Shown: positions 37,151 to 48,184, counted from the first letter of the stretch. The stretch: DNA of 64,000 nucleotides from Apiospora phragmitis (GCA_038363925.1 JAQQWL010000011.1:6448001-6512000); one strand, 5' to 3'. The notes: generated by a model not told the origin, from the sequence alone. Translations and numbers: made by a program.

Positions 37151-38452
37151 ATGACAATGGTACTGTGGGATTGGGTCTGGGGCGGTTACCGCGAGCGAAA
37201 TCTTGCATCGGAAGCCGTGACCGGCGCCATCAAGGAGGCGCCGCCACCACCGCCGCCGCTGCCGACACATCCTTATTACCCTCCGGGCGTCGCCATCCTG
37301 AACTATGAAGCCAACCACGCGACCGTTCCGATGCTGCTCGTGTCGCTGGGCGGCATGCTGGCCAGCGTCATGCTCCTCACGAGCACCCTTGCGTCGCGTG
37401 TGAACCCGTCCTTGACCAAATCGAACCTGGCTGTGTTCTGCTGGTTTATCTTGTGTACGTCAAGAGACATGAAGGAGTGCGACTCTACTATGGAGAATAT
37501 GTTGCTAATCTAATAACTATGCCGTTTTAGGCGGCTCGCTACACTGCTTTTTCGAGGGGTAAGAAGAGGCTTTCTTTCACCTTTTCTCTCGATTGTGTCG
37601 AGATCCTCCCTGGAAGCATATAGATAAGAAATCGCCGAGGCTGACACATTCTCTGCTTTGGCGCATAGGCTACTTCGTCTTCAGCCATGCCACGGTGGCA
37701 TCGTCTCAGAACCTCTTCGCGCAACTATGGAAGGAATACGCCTTGTCGGATTCCAGGTATTTGACGTCAGACCCATTCATGCTCAGCGTGGAGAGCATCA
37801 CCGTTGTAGGCTTCCTCTTCCTCGTCCTCTTCCCCCTCCTCTCCAACCCCCTACACAAACCACTACGATCTCCTATCCTTTGAAAAAAATGATAGTACTA
37901 TACTACTATGTTGCCATGAGCCGTAGCTGATATAGACCACCCCCGCCATACACGCAGTTCCTCTGGGGCCCCCTCTCCTTCGCCTGTGCGGCCAGCATTG
38001 TCGCGAACAGCTACCTCCGCCACCCCCTCCAGATCAGCATGTGCATGGCCCACCTGTACGGCGTGGCGCTGTACTATTCCACCAGTCTCGTCGAGACGCA
38101 CTTCACCGGCCTCGCCCACAGCCGGCCCGAGTTCATGTACTTTTGGGTCTACTACGTCGGCTTCAACCTGCCCTGGGCAATCGTGCCTGCCTGTAAGTTC
38201 AACGCAGTATATCGCTGGTTTATTTTGACGACGATCGATTAGTCACCAAACCAGAACCTATATATATATATATAGTTCGCAGGCTGACATTGTACACCAT
38301 CTCTTTACTTAGTCTTGTTATTGGACAGCGTCAAGACGCTGAGGAGAAAGCTTCGGAGCTTGGATACCATCAGGACGGGACTCGCTGGCTTTCAGGCGCA
38401 CACCCCGCTGAACAGTGCCAAGGCGACCAGCGAGACAAAGAAGGGTCAATAG
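37151..38452 (+). CDS. EBP/EXPERA-domain protein (sterol delta8-delta7 isomerase-like)
   Basis: Predicted ER membrane protein of 280 aa related to emopamil-binding protein, which isomerises the sterol delta8 bond. Exons: 37151-37454, 37531-37558, 37669-37805, 37958-38192 and 38313-38452. Motifs expected of the EXPERA fold are present: LHCFFEGYF (His and Glu of the active site), WKEYALSDSRYL, SVESITV and RHPLQ..LYGVALYY. There are four or five membrane helices and a basic Lys-rich tail. Exon 2 is a micro-exon of 28 bases as given; it must be 27 for the frame to pass, so the G4 run 37556-37559 at its donor probably has one extra G. The third intron has donor GTAGGC. Ascomycetes usually use ERG2 for this step, so a parallel role is possible. 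Confidence 0.86.
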
Positions 38453-38945
38453 GGGGTAGATTGATATTCCAGTTCCACCAAATTTTCTACCTGGAGAGAG
38501 GGATCGAACTAGAAACGATGTGTCTGTACGTAGGTAGGACCATGGGAAACCGGTGCATGAGCAAAATGTGGCGAAGAAGCCGTCCAATAAGATTGTCATT
38601 GCTGGAGTATAAAAAACGTTTGGGTGTAGACCGCTGTAGAACCGCCCCCTCACCTCTCGAAAGTCGCAACTTTTTTTTTGTCAACTATAGGCTGTGGTAT
38701 AGACTTCCTGCGGATCTCTGCTTGTGCAACCCGCTCTTCACTGCTTAATGAATATGGCGTGTAAAAACAGCCATCCTGCCTCTTGAAGGACTGCAGGTTT
38801 GCAGGGTTACGAAGCAGTCAGTGGTCCAGGAACTCGAAATGGGCTCCAAAAGGCTGTCCAAGGGCCATAACCAAGGGTTCGTAACAGGGAATCATGGGGT
38901 GTTCATTCTGTTTGGGTATCTCTAAGTAACGCGCAACGGAGCGGC
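38453..38945. other. Convergent intergenic region, EBP-like / CWC15
   Basis: 3' UTRs of two convergent genes. A T9 run lies near 38671. No gene recognised. A short TA repeat (tatatatatatata) nearby at about 38260-38273 lies inside the last EBP-like intron. Confidence 0.5.
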
Positions 38946-39813
38946 TCAGCGGACGTATTTGCCCATGAAACGCTTGTGGAAGTCAGATCGCAACAGATCC
39001 TGCCGGTATTACGTTAGCAAATGTTTTCGTTCGTTTTGACATGACGCGGAGATCATAGTCTTGGTTGGGTTTACTCACGTTGACGAACTCCTTCTTCTTG
39101 CCCTTGTCCTCGGTCCCGCGCGCTTGGTTCTTGAAGACCACATCGTCGTTCCATCGCCGCTTCATGTTGAAGTTCTGCTTGTTCAGCAAGGGGTTGCCCA
39201 ACGCAATGTCCCGTTCCCGCTCTTCCTCCTCGGCGGCTGCGCGTGCGGCCTCCTCCTTCTCGCGCTGTTCCGCCTTTTCTCGCCGGATCTTCTCCAGCTC
39301 GCGCTGTAGCTCTGCCTCGTCGTCGCTGTCCTCTTCCTCCTCGCTGTTGTCATCATCTTCGTCGTCGTCGTCGTCATCATCGTCCGCGTCTATGTCACGC
39401 GACTCCTCTAGTATGCGCCGCCGTTTGGCTTCTGGGTCCTCCTCGGTGCCGTCGGCGTGCGATGTGAGCGCCAGGGGGCGCTTGGTGCCGTTGGAGGCAG
39501 AGACTTCCTCGGACTCAGAGGAGGGCGCGGGCAGAGCACCGCCGTTCTTGGTCTTGGCGAAGTGGGCGGCTTCGGCGGCCAGGAGTTCGGCGCGCAGGTC
39601 GCGGACCTCACTGTCGGCAGCACCGCCTTGACCGGGTTGCCTGCAGCAAATGTGAGTAACCTGGTTTGTGCAAGAGGCGAACAGAGAAAGAGAGAGGGCC
39701 TACCGGTATTTCAATTGGGTGTGTGCAGGAAGGAGTCGTTGATGGTATGCAGGGCCGCGCAAAGCCTCCTTGCCGCGCGCGGGATCGAAGGTAGGTCTGT
39801 GGGCGGTAGTCAT
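38946..39813 (-). CDS. CWC15: Pre-mRNA splicing factor CWC15/Cwf15
   Basis: Component of the Prp19/CDC5 complex and the activated spliceosome. 241 aa. Exons: 39813-39704, 39640-39079 and 38999-38946. Introns are 39703-39641 (GTAGGC..CAG) and 39078-39000 (GTGAGT..CAG). The N terminus [16 protein letters not shown] and the C terminus [16 protein letters not shown] are the two hallmarks of the family. Between them lie an Ala-rich helix, a strongly acidic run (about residues 105-130, mainly Asp and Glu) and a long charged helix ([22 protein letters not shown]). No frameshift. Head to head with RRP45, 456 bp between start codons. Confidence 0.95.
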
Positions 39814-40269
39814 GGCGGCGGCTTTGGCAGCTTATTGCGTGATGTGATGAGTCTTTTCAAGTCGACTTCCAGTTTTGTTTGCTAGGAGTTGGTGGCGCCG
39901 GTGTCCAACGTATGACGTGTGTAGGTGCGGTTGAGGTTGGTTGAATGAGTGTAAGATGGTAAAGTACAAGAGAAAGTTGGTGGTCGGTGTCGTGCATCAA
40001 AACCACCGACTTTTGGACAGGGGGCCGCGCCATGGACAGGGAATCAGCGCGGAAGCTACCAAGCTACCCAAAAGTCGGACGCTAAGATATGAGTTTGATG
40101 CCCCACCATGGATCTACCAAAGCACTAACCCAACCAGCTGAGAGCACTGTATTTAGGTACTATTGGTCCAGGAAACTTCGTAAAGCCGGTGTTCTTTTTT
40201 TTCTGCCCTGCTGCTGCTGCTAATGCGACCAACAAGGAGAGGCCCAATTCCTTCCCCCAACCACTGATC
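39814..40269. promoter_or_regulatory. Shared divergent promoter region, CWC15 / RRP45
   Basis: 456 bp between the start codons of two RNA-processing genes. A T9 run and a ctg repeat lie just before the RRP45 ATG (40195-40225). No TATA box or named site seen. Confidence 0.5.
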
Positions 40270-41264
40270 ATGCCGCGCGAGGCCGAACCTTCCCAGAATG
40301 AGAAGGATTTCATCTTGAAAGCCGTGCGAGAGGGCCATCGTCTGGATGGGCGCGCCCTCGACCAATTCCGCCAGCTCGATCTCAAGTTTGGCGACCAATA
40401 TGGAATAGCCGACGTCACCCTAGGCAAGACGAGGTATGCCATTGTTCTTTTTCTCCTCTCCTCTCCATGTCGAGCAGCACTTCAAGGGGGAAACGATATC
40501 TAATCAAGGTACGCGCCTGCAGAATTCTTACCAAGGTCACCGCCGAAGTCACGGTCCCGTACACAGACCGACCTTTCGATGGCATCTTCACCATCACTAC
40601 CGAGCTCAGCCCTATGGCTTCGCCCGCTTTCGAGGTCAACCGCCCGACAGAAACAGAAGTCTTGTTGTCAAGACTACTAGAGAAAACCGTGCGCCGCTCT
40701 AATGCCCTGGACACCGAATCTCTATGCCTGGTGGCAGGTCAAAAGTGCTGGTCCATCCGAGTGGATCTGCACGTTCTGTCCCACGACGGCAACCTGATCG
40801 ATGCCTCGTGTTTGGCTGTCGTGGCAGCTCTGCGCCACTTTCGCAAACCCGATACCAGCATGGAGGGCGATACGTTGACCGTTTACACCCCCGCGGAAAG
40901 AGAACCTGTCCCTCTGAGTTGGCTGCACTCGCCTTTCTGTATCACATTCAGCTTCTTTGGGACCATATCGATCGGAGAAGACGGGGAGGAGAAAGACATA
41001 TGGCTTCTGGATACTACACTTTTGGAGGAGCAGCTGCGTGTGAGCAGCTGCACCATCAGCATGAATAAGCATGGGGAGATCTGTCAGGTGGCCAAGCCTG
41101 GTGGCGCCCCTGTGGAGGCTGTGACGGTATTGCAGTGTTCCAGTCTGGCCCTTCAGAAGGTCAAGGATCTCTCAGACTTCGTGGACCAAAAACTGGCCGA
41201 GGACTCGAAGCACAGGAACAAGGGTGGACTTCTGGCAGAGCTATCTGCCGAGAACGCGAGGTAG
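40270..41264 (+). CDS. RRP45: Exosome core subunit RRP45 (EXOSC9-like)
   Basis: RNase-PH-fold ring subunit of the nuclear and cytoplasmic exosome, 301 aa. Exons 40270-40433 and 40523-41264. The intron 40434-40522 runs from GTATGC to an acceptor at ctgcag, which gives GKTR-ILTKVTAEVTVPY, the expected core strand; the earlier acceptor at atcaag would shift the frame. The N-terminal helix has FILKAVREGHRLDGR, and the fold continues with DRPFDGIFTI, RSNALDTESLCLVAG, WSIRVDLHVLSHDGNL and DASCLAVVAALRHF. The end is a Lys/Glu helix. No frameshift. Convergent with the ARL3 gene. Confidence 0.94.
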
Positions 41265-41484
41265 AAAGCCACGCTCTTCTATTATAAAGGCGCCCAAAAA
41301 TAGACCAATGATACCCACCATCTTGAGGATACCCTTGAATCGCTGCTATATGATGATGTCGCAGGTCTGCGTAAACCGTTTCCCCGTGACCTAACGCCGT
41401 CTGCATGCCGCTTGAGAAACGCCAACCCAGAGAAATGACTCCTTCCTTTCCGACACACATGAAGTAAAACTCTGCCGTTTCGGT

Positions 41485-42432
41485 CTATCGCATGACGGGT
41501 GGCCTTGACTCCTTGTTCCACTTCACCCTGCTCCGTACCCAGTCGACGGCCTCGCTGACTCCGGTTCCCGTCAAGGCACTCACGGGTAGCACTCTGGAAT
41601 CGCGAATGGAGCTCGCCTTGTCGCCTTCGAACACCTTCTTGACTAGCCCCTCCTTGATCTTGACCACCTCGACGCAGTCTTCGCGATCCTGCTTGTTGGC
41701 CAGGATCAAGAGCGGCACGCCCTCGGTCTCGCTGTGCTGCAGGACATCCTCGAGCACCAAACGGCACTCGTCCAGCCGACCCAAGTGCTTGCTGCCGCTG
41801 CTCGCGTGGCCGTGGCCGCGGCTACTAGACGATCTTCGTTCGCTCCGGGCGCCGGCGGTCGCGACCGAGTTCCCGTCGTCGTCGTTGTTGCCTCGGCCGT
41901 TGCCGCTGCCGCCGTCTTGGCCGCCGTCGTCGTCATCGTCGTCGTCCTCGCCGGGCAGCAGCAGGCCGTCGCCGATGTCGGTGCTGTCGATGATGAAGAC
42001 GATGGCGTGGCACGAGGCGTAGTAGCTCTGCCACAGGCGGCGCAGCGACAACTGGCCGCCCACGTCCCAGATCTTCAGGTACATGTCCGGCAGCGTGAGC
42101 GTGCTCACGTTCTGCCCCACCGTCGGGACCGTCCGCAGCTTCGGGTCCGGGTGCTCGGGCAGGAAGAGCGACTTGGCCTGCTCGTGGAACGTCGTCTTGC
42201 CCGCATTGTCCAGGCCCAGGAGGATTACCGAGTACTCTGTTTGTTGGTCGCGCACGTCAGCTGGCTGTTGCTGCTGCTAGAAGTGGGGGGTTGAAAGGGA
42301 AGTGCGCAGTCGCGTGGGGCGATGCCACCTATGCATGATGCTGCTACTTGTGTAGTGAGTGAGTGGGAAAGGCGTTATCGTACCTTCTTTGCTCGTCGCG
42401 AGCCGATACAGGCCCTTGGCTAGATGGTACAT
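41485..42432 (-). CDS. ARL3: ARL3/ARFRP1 small GTPase with a large acidic insertion
   Basis: Golgi GTPase that recruits ARL1 and golgins. 274 aa, against about 200 for yeast Arl3 and human ARFRP1. Exons 42432-42384 and 42260-41485. The intron 42383-42261 uses donor GTACGA and the acceptor gccag; earlier AGs lead to a stop. The start MYHLAKGLYRL matches the N-acetylated, Sys1-bound N terminus of Arl3 rather than a myristoylated MG. G motifs: GLDNAGKTT (P-loop), PTVGQN (switch I), WDVGGQ (switch II), ANKQD (G4) and SALTG (G5). The extra length is a low-complexity insert at about residues 113-173 (Asp run, then Gly/Asn/Asp, Ser/Arg and His), between strand 4 and the helix before NKQD. The frame is open throughout. 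Confidence 0.93.
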
Positions 42433-43334
42433 GGTAGGGTCAAATCTACCGATTGATAGACTTCCTCCCGCGTAGTGTGTCTTGGTGGTTGGATTGGGTC
42501 GTTCTAGAGAAGCATTGGACGGTCCCCGGACGTTTTGCGACAACAGTGGGTGCGAAAGTACGCAATCACAATTTCCATGTGCTCATTTGCGCAAGGAATG
42601 TTTTGAAACACTTTTGGCTGTCCACTTTAGCGGGACACTTGTTGGTAACCTGGGGTCAGTTCGGCCCCCCTGGAATTGCTGTAATTGGCTTGGCTTGGGC
42701 TTCGGGCTACCCTGGGTTGGGGGTTTACAGTGCACTCACTGGATAGCACCAGTTGGAGGTCTGCCTAAGATCAATCGTTAGATATGTCTCAGCCCTTTTC
42801 ACCGTTTCTACCATCACACATACCGCCCAGTGGCTTGGTTCGCATGCAATACACGAGGCGGACATAATCGGACGATCAACTAAGAAAGTTGGCAGGGCAT
42901 GTGGCTATGCCTTTGAAGTCCTTTTGCGAGCGGAGCAGTCGAGGCTGAATACGCCGTGATGATCTTAGGCTCTTGGCCGCCAAGTTTGCCAAATCCGGCA
43001 AGAACGTATAAGCTACTGGATCTACCCTACGTAATTCTCCAAGTAGCTCAACGGCTAAGACTGACCATATGAGGTGACATAGTATGCGGTACTTGGTGTG
43101 TCCTATTTGGGCAACACGCTCATGCGTCTGATTGGTCCCCGTACGCTCCATATCCGTATACTAAACATCAAGTGCTTACATAGCCGTGTATAGCTAATGT
43201 GCATACGAAGCATTTTGCTTCTGCAATGTCGAATATAAAAGCAGGCGCTTCCATTGGGGTTGGGAGCTTCAGTGTGTGGCACCAGACAGCACATCCTCAC
43301 CAGCACACTACATCCCTACTTGACACTTTCCACC
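42433..43334. other. Intergenic; promoter of beta-lactamase-like gene at right
   Basis: Contains the ARL3 promoter at left and the TATA-type promoter of the next gene at right. No gene recognised. Confidence 0.5.
43234..43240 (+). promoter_or_regulatory. TATA box
   Basis: TATAAAA in the context gaatataaaagcagg, 95-101 bp upstream of the ATG at 43335, a typical distance in fungal genes. One of few clear TATA boxes in the window. Confidence 0.55.
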
Positions 43335-45103
43335 ATGCTCGATTCCTGCTATAAAACCGTTGCACTCGCTTCACTATGCCTGCCGGGTGTGTCTTCGAGG
43401 TTCCTAGGGCCCATGGACCCGGCTCCGGTTGACATTAGCGGCAAAGATAGCATAGTACGAGCAACTTGGGAGAACATTACCTCAAAATTTGACCAGCACT
43501 TCAGTGGCAAAGAACATCCTACCATCCTCGCTGGTTTGAACAAACATACATTTTCACTCGGGTTGTTCTCTACACGCGACTCAGAAGCTGCCGGATGCCT
43601 CCAATACCATCACACCGGCCTTGATGTCAAGAACTCCTCGAACGGGGTGGACACGGTCAACGGTGAAAGCATCTACCGCGTTGCAAGTCTAAGCAGACTC
43701 TTCACTGTCTTTGCTGGCTTGATCGAGCTCAAACCCCAAGCCTGGAGCTCACCCTTGGCTGAGATTTTCCCTGAGATTGCCGGATTACCCAACAATGATC
43801 CTATTCGCCACATAGACTGGCACGCGGTCACCCCTCTTAGCCTCGCTTCGCAGATTTCTGGGGTCCCTCGAGATGGAAAGCCTTTCGATGCAGGGGACTT
43901 CTGGTATACACTCCTCGCCGGAGAGCCTCCAGTTGACCCTGCGACATTAGGGTTTCCATCCCTAAATATTGAAGAAGTTATGGCTGCAGTGCCTTGCAAA
44001 GATTTCAACTGCTCAGCGGTGGATTATATCAAGGGACTACAGGGCCCAACCTTTATGCCCTGGCAGACACCAGGTTACGCAGACACCGGCTTTATCTTGC
44101 TGGGCCAGGCTATATCGCGGCTGACCAGTATGACCATAGAAGGATACTATCGAAAGGCGTCCTAGACCCACTGGGTATGGCAAAACCACTGCTATAACCC
44201 CAACCGAGAAGGGGTTTCCAGGTTACGTAGTGGTCGCACCCCTTAGTGGCTTTGCTGTCGATGGGGGTATCACAAGTGCATCTGGGGGCGTATTCTCGAC
44301 GACGAACGACCTTGCCAAGCTGGGCGTCGGCATCCTCAACTCGATACTCTTGCCTGCTGACCAGACTCGCAAGTGGATGAAACCGTCAACTTTCATGGCG
44401 CACCCGGACTTTGCGCAGGGGATGGGCTGGGAGATCTCTCGGTATACTCACCGAGACACTGGTCATATAACAGACTTGTACACCAAGCTCGGCGACTCTG
44501 GAAGCTACTCGAGCTATCTGGTCTTGATCCCCGACTACGATGTGGGATTCAGCGTGCTCCAGGAGAGCGGGATAGCGGATGCGGCCGCACGAAGCGCTGC
44601 CACGCAACTGCTCGCCGACATTGTCAGCGAGGCGATCCTACCTGCTCTCCAGGCCCAGGCCGCTGTTGAAGCCCGGCGCAATTTTGCAGGGGACTTACAC
44701 GGACGGCAAGAACTCGTCGCTCGCCCTGGCTTACAACGAGACGGCGAGCAACGGGGCCGGCTTGACTTTTGTCTCGTTCACCAGCGACGGGCACGACATG
44801 ATGGCGCAATTGACGACGCGGCTCGGCGGCACGTCGCTGGTTTTGCAACCTGCCATCGCCGCCCCGGGGCCAGTGAGGCAGGTGTCTTTCCAGGCGACGC
44901 CAGTCGTGGACCCAGGTGCAGAAGACGCGGCCACGGGTCTCTTCTCGAAGCAATTTGCTGTCAACTCGGACTGAATCATCAACAGCGTCGCTACGTACGG
45001 TGGGCAAGGATTTGGTACTTTTATCTTCAATGTTTCTGGCCAGGGAGAGGCGACGGCGGTCACCCCAGCATTCCTCCGGAAAACCTACCGGAAACAGAAT
45101 TGA
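43335..45103 (+). pseudogene. Secreted beta-lactamase-like (serine hydrolase) gene, disrupted
   Basis: Relative of fungal beta-lactamase/penicillin-binding-fold hydrolases (often near 550-600 aa). The ATG 43335 opens a hydrophobic leader (TVALASLCLPGVSS) that looks like a signal peptide. The frame needs a missing base at GG 44156, a missing A at A4 44182-44185 and removal of a C at CCC 44672-44674; it then runs to TGA 44972-44974 (546 aa). Downstream of that TGA, 42 more in-frame codons (SVATYGGQGFGTFIFNVSG..) resemble the family's normal C-terminal strand, ending at TGA 45101-45103. The expected active-site SxxK reads SLSR (Lys to Arg), and the YxN-type motif reads YAD. Altered catalytic residues together with a nonsense codon suggest a decayed gene, though the shifts alone could be sequence error. 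Confidence 0.7.
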
Positions 45104-45578
45104 TTGCTAGTGTCGAAAGGAATGGTGTTCTATATTTATCCCCAGCCACAGCTCATTTAACTCGGAGCTTTTATGTATGTGAGCTTGTAGTGCTGCCTTG
45201 TGTTCTTGTATCATAGTAAACTGAAGATTGATCTGGCATGGAATGTAGTGTACCTGGACTTTCCATCTATACAAATATAGTCAATGGATATTGTTACATA
45301 AATATAAACCGGTTACATGCATTGCATATATTACTCCCAGCGTTTGATTGCCGAGAGCTTCCCTCACGTCATGGCGCATTAGGTTGGTTCGCGCTTCAGC
45401 TAGCCTCTACGCGCCTCGCATTCACACTCACACTTCCTTGTGATTGATTACATGGCAGCAGCATCATCGCACGAGCCTGGATAAGATTGGACGGTTGTCT
45501 TCCTGATTCAACCAAACCTTAGGAACTACTCAAGCACTCTCACTACACAATCGGTCGGTATCAGGGAATGATTTAGAG
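45104..45578. other. Intergenic
   Basis: 3' region of the disrupted gene and promoter of the next gene. AT-rich patch near 45260-45330. Nothing else seen. Confidence 0.5.
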
Positions 45579-47324
45579 ATGGCTCCCGTTCCAAATCTCT
45601 ATCCGCCGAGGTGCGTTTGCCTCACTCGTACTCACTTGTATCCAACTCCCTGGAGCTGACTGAACCACCCGGGTATTCTAGCTACGCGCCACTAGGCGTC
45701 GTCGTCGCTCACTTGAGCCTCGTCGTCTACTTGACGTATGCGGTCGGTACCAGTCTTTACACATCATACAAGTCGCTGTCTCCGTCACAGCGTACGCGAC
45801 AGCGCCTGTCGAGACGAGCGCAACTGGCGCCCGTTTTTGTTGGGCTCGCTGCTACCGCGCTGTCTTTGGCTGCATACTCAACTGTTCGATATGCAGCTCC
45901 TTTCTTACAGAGTCTGGGCTGACCACAGAGGATATGCCTTACCTCAACGGTATGGTCACCCCAATATCAAGGAGATCGTTCTGCTGACGTCACACGCCCA
46001 GGGTGTTTGGTAATGAGGGACTTGTTCCAAGTCCCAATAACTCAAGCAACCTGTACCTTGCCCACTGGTTGAGTGACACCCCTGTCTACTTCGATGCATT
46101 CGAGATCATCGCCGAGAAAGCACGTCGCTTCTGGTGGGGACAGCAGATTGATCTTGCCACTGTTGCCTGGAGCATGCTTCTGGCTATTGAAGGGCGCCGG
46201 AGACGAATTCCCCTGTTGTCGGCGTTCATGGCACTCGCGCATCTGGTGAACCTGTCCTACGCACAGAATCTGTTCTACCTGGCCCTATTGCTTACGCCCG
46301 CGCCTATCCCGTCTGGAGAGGACGACCTGGAACTTCCTGTTGCCCCTGTTCCTGCTTCACTTTGGACTCGAATGTCCAACACTTTCTTCCCCCCGAAGCC
46401 CAACAACTGGTGTCCTCATCCGGTGGTCTTTCTGGCAGGCTTGGTAGTGAACCTTGCCGCTATCGGACTGCTCCCTCATGCCGCTGAAACGCCTTCATTT
46501 GTAAAGGTGATCATGGTTTCTCGGTTGGCTACATTCCTGCCACTACTCCTGCCGAAAGTGGTGCCCGAGAGCTGGGGCACAGTTCATCCGCACCCTCACA
46601 ACGCATATAGCTCATTTATGACTCTATTCCGATTCCTATCTGCAGCCAGCTTCTTCCTCCATGCTAAAGCTACCTTATACGGACTAAGTTATAACCTACC
46701 AAATTCCCATTACCACCGCCACAGCCGCTTTCTTCCCTGGGATGTAGAGGAGCGATCTGCCTGGGAGCGTGGCTCTAGCTCTTTGGGTAAAGTTCTTGGC
46801 TCCATTTCCGATCACCCAGTTGTTGCGGCTGTCGGTTGGGACGCTTTGATCTGCGCTGTGAGTCTAGGAGTTTGGGCCGCAGTCCGCGCAACTGATGTCC
46901 AGGCCATCATCAAATCTGCAGTGCCATACTACGGCAATGAGATTGCCGAAGTACTTGCCCTCTAAGGAAGCTACCTCGGAAGAGATGATCAAAGTCGAGT
47001 CCGAAGATGACCAGAGTCCGGAACCAGTGGCTCTGAAGCGAAGCGGCCGAAGCAAAGGCAGACTGGCAAGCATTGCGAGCTCCAGCGGCACGAGTGAGGA
47101 TACTACACCTCGCAGGAGAGCTCGAGCAAATAAGCAGCTCGCGGAAGAAGAAAAGGCATATGAGCCCACCGCTGGAGAGGCCCGAGATATTGTTGAGGGC
47201 GACATTCTGCCGCCCGAGGAGTTGGACTGGGAAAGCGCCTCGCTGTCCTGGGGGCTTGCTGCTCTGGGTGGGCTGGGTTCCGCTTGCGCCGGTGTCTTTG
47301 GGGGGCGAGAGTATCTCAAGATAG
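45579..47324 (+). CDS. Multipass membrane protein of unknown function, frameshifted
   Basis: I do not recognise a named domain. ATG 45579; exons 45579-45610, 45682-45949 and 46002 onward. Introns are 45611-45681 (GTGCGT..TAG) and 45950-46001 (GTATGG..CAG). The body has about eight hydrophobic helices: YAPLGVVVAHLSLVVYLTYAV, an adjacent LAPVFVGLAATALSLAAY, a helix beginning LATVAWSMLLAI, and several later. A soluble, acidic Ser-rich stretch with RRRAR follows, then a last helix (LSWGLAALGGLGSACAGVFGG). Three one-base shifts are implied: one extra base around 45895-45912, an extra C in CCC 46958-46960, and an extra G in G6 47300-47305, ending at TAG 47322-47324 (539 aa). Without the last two, the uninterrupted core 46002-46965 still reads cleanly. 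The C-terminal joins are inference. Confidence 0.7.
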
Positions 47325-47762
47325 AGACTGATTGTGTGATCACTGGGATAATAATGAACTGTACGCTTGGAGTAGAATGGGACTTGCTTGCCAGAGAGAG
47401 TAACCAGGGGTTTCCGGACGGGTATGCTTTGATTAAACTGCCTCGTCGTTCACGAAGGGCTTTTGTTAGATATTTGACATTGTGTTGCGTATTTTTTCCC
47501 TCGCCCTCTTTGCTTGCGAACTCCTGGATCGCCATAGATGGGCCAGATAATGATTGTTGAGGCACAATGCCTATATGCCACTAAAGCCATTCGGAATATT
47601 GATGCTACCTTTGACAAGTCCCAGAAGATACACAGAGCTACGTACGTGTATGTGTTCCCAACACCAGTACTATCTGTGATCGAAAGGAGCTTCAAGAACG
47701 TACGGGTACAAACGATGCCAGTTCAGGATACTTTTATAACCTCATATTGATAAGCCGAATAC
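47325..47762. other. Intergenic
   Basis: Without the final G correction the upstream gene's frame would stay open to 47560, but the added sequence looks non-coding. No other feature. Confidence 0.4.
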
Positions 47763-48053
47763 ATGGACAGAGAAGAACTTATCGACAGGGTTGTGAATTT
47801 CATGCAGGGACGCATCGCGTCGGGGATGTACTCTTCTTGTCCAGGCGCCCCGACGTCCATCTTCTTGGTACGAGAGTGCGGCGTCGAGGGAGGTGTGTGC
47901 CTTATGAGCCAGAGTCCGACACACCTGCTGGCCCGGGGCGTGCCCGTGGCTCAGAAATGCACCCTGCTGAAGTTGCTCACCAAGAGCAGCAACCGCCGCT
48001 TAGAGGCCCTTTTGGCCGACTACGAAGACCCCTCCTGGTCGCCCGGCGGATGA
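47763..48053 (+). CDS. Small hypothetical protein (96 aa)
   Basis: Uninterrupted ATG-to-TGA frame. It starts MDREELIDRVVNFMQGRI and ends ALLADYEDPSWSPGG. Third codon positions are strongly G/C, especially in the second half, unlike the flanking spacer, which supports real coding. No signal peptide, membrane helix or known motif; three Cys. I know no family for it. It could also be the last exon of a longer gene, but no upstream exon is evident. A stem-loop lies in its presumed 3' UTR, 48 bp past the stop. Confidence 0.45.
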   Translation: MDREELIDRVVNFMQGRIASGMYSSCPGAPTSIFLVRECGVEGGVCLMSQSPTHLLARGVPVAQKCTLLKLLTKSSNRRLEALLADYEDPSWSPGG

Positions 48054-48100
48054 AAGTGTGCTATGTGTGCTACGTGACGATACGAGGAGTGTCGCAGAGA

Positions 48101-48184
48101 GGTCCGAAAAGATATACGAGTTACCCCTATTTCCTCTTCTCAGCACCCTCGAAGAATAGGGGTAGCTTGTATATTTTTTGGACC
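48101..48184 (+). repeat. Long imperfect inverted repeat / RNA stem-loop
   Basis: Arms 48101-48131 and 48155-48184 pair over about 30 bp with a loop of about 23 nt. The arms begin ggtcc and end ggacc. Every non-Watson-Crick position but one bulged base is G opposite T, so a plus-strand RNA would form a nearly continuous duplex with G-U wobbles, whereas minus-strand RNA would have A-C mismatches. It may be a transcribed 3' UTR hairpin of the small gene, or the remnant of a short inverted-repeat element; I see no target-site duplication. Confidence 0.75.

Noticed and set aside
40434..40508. Shorter RRP45 intron ending at aatcaag
   Set aside because: It leaves exon 2 out of phase; the ctgcag acceptor gives the conserved strand in frame.
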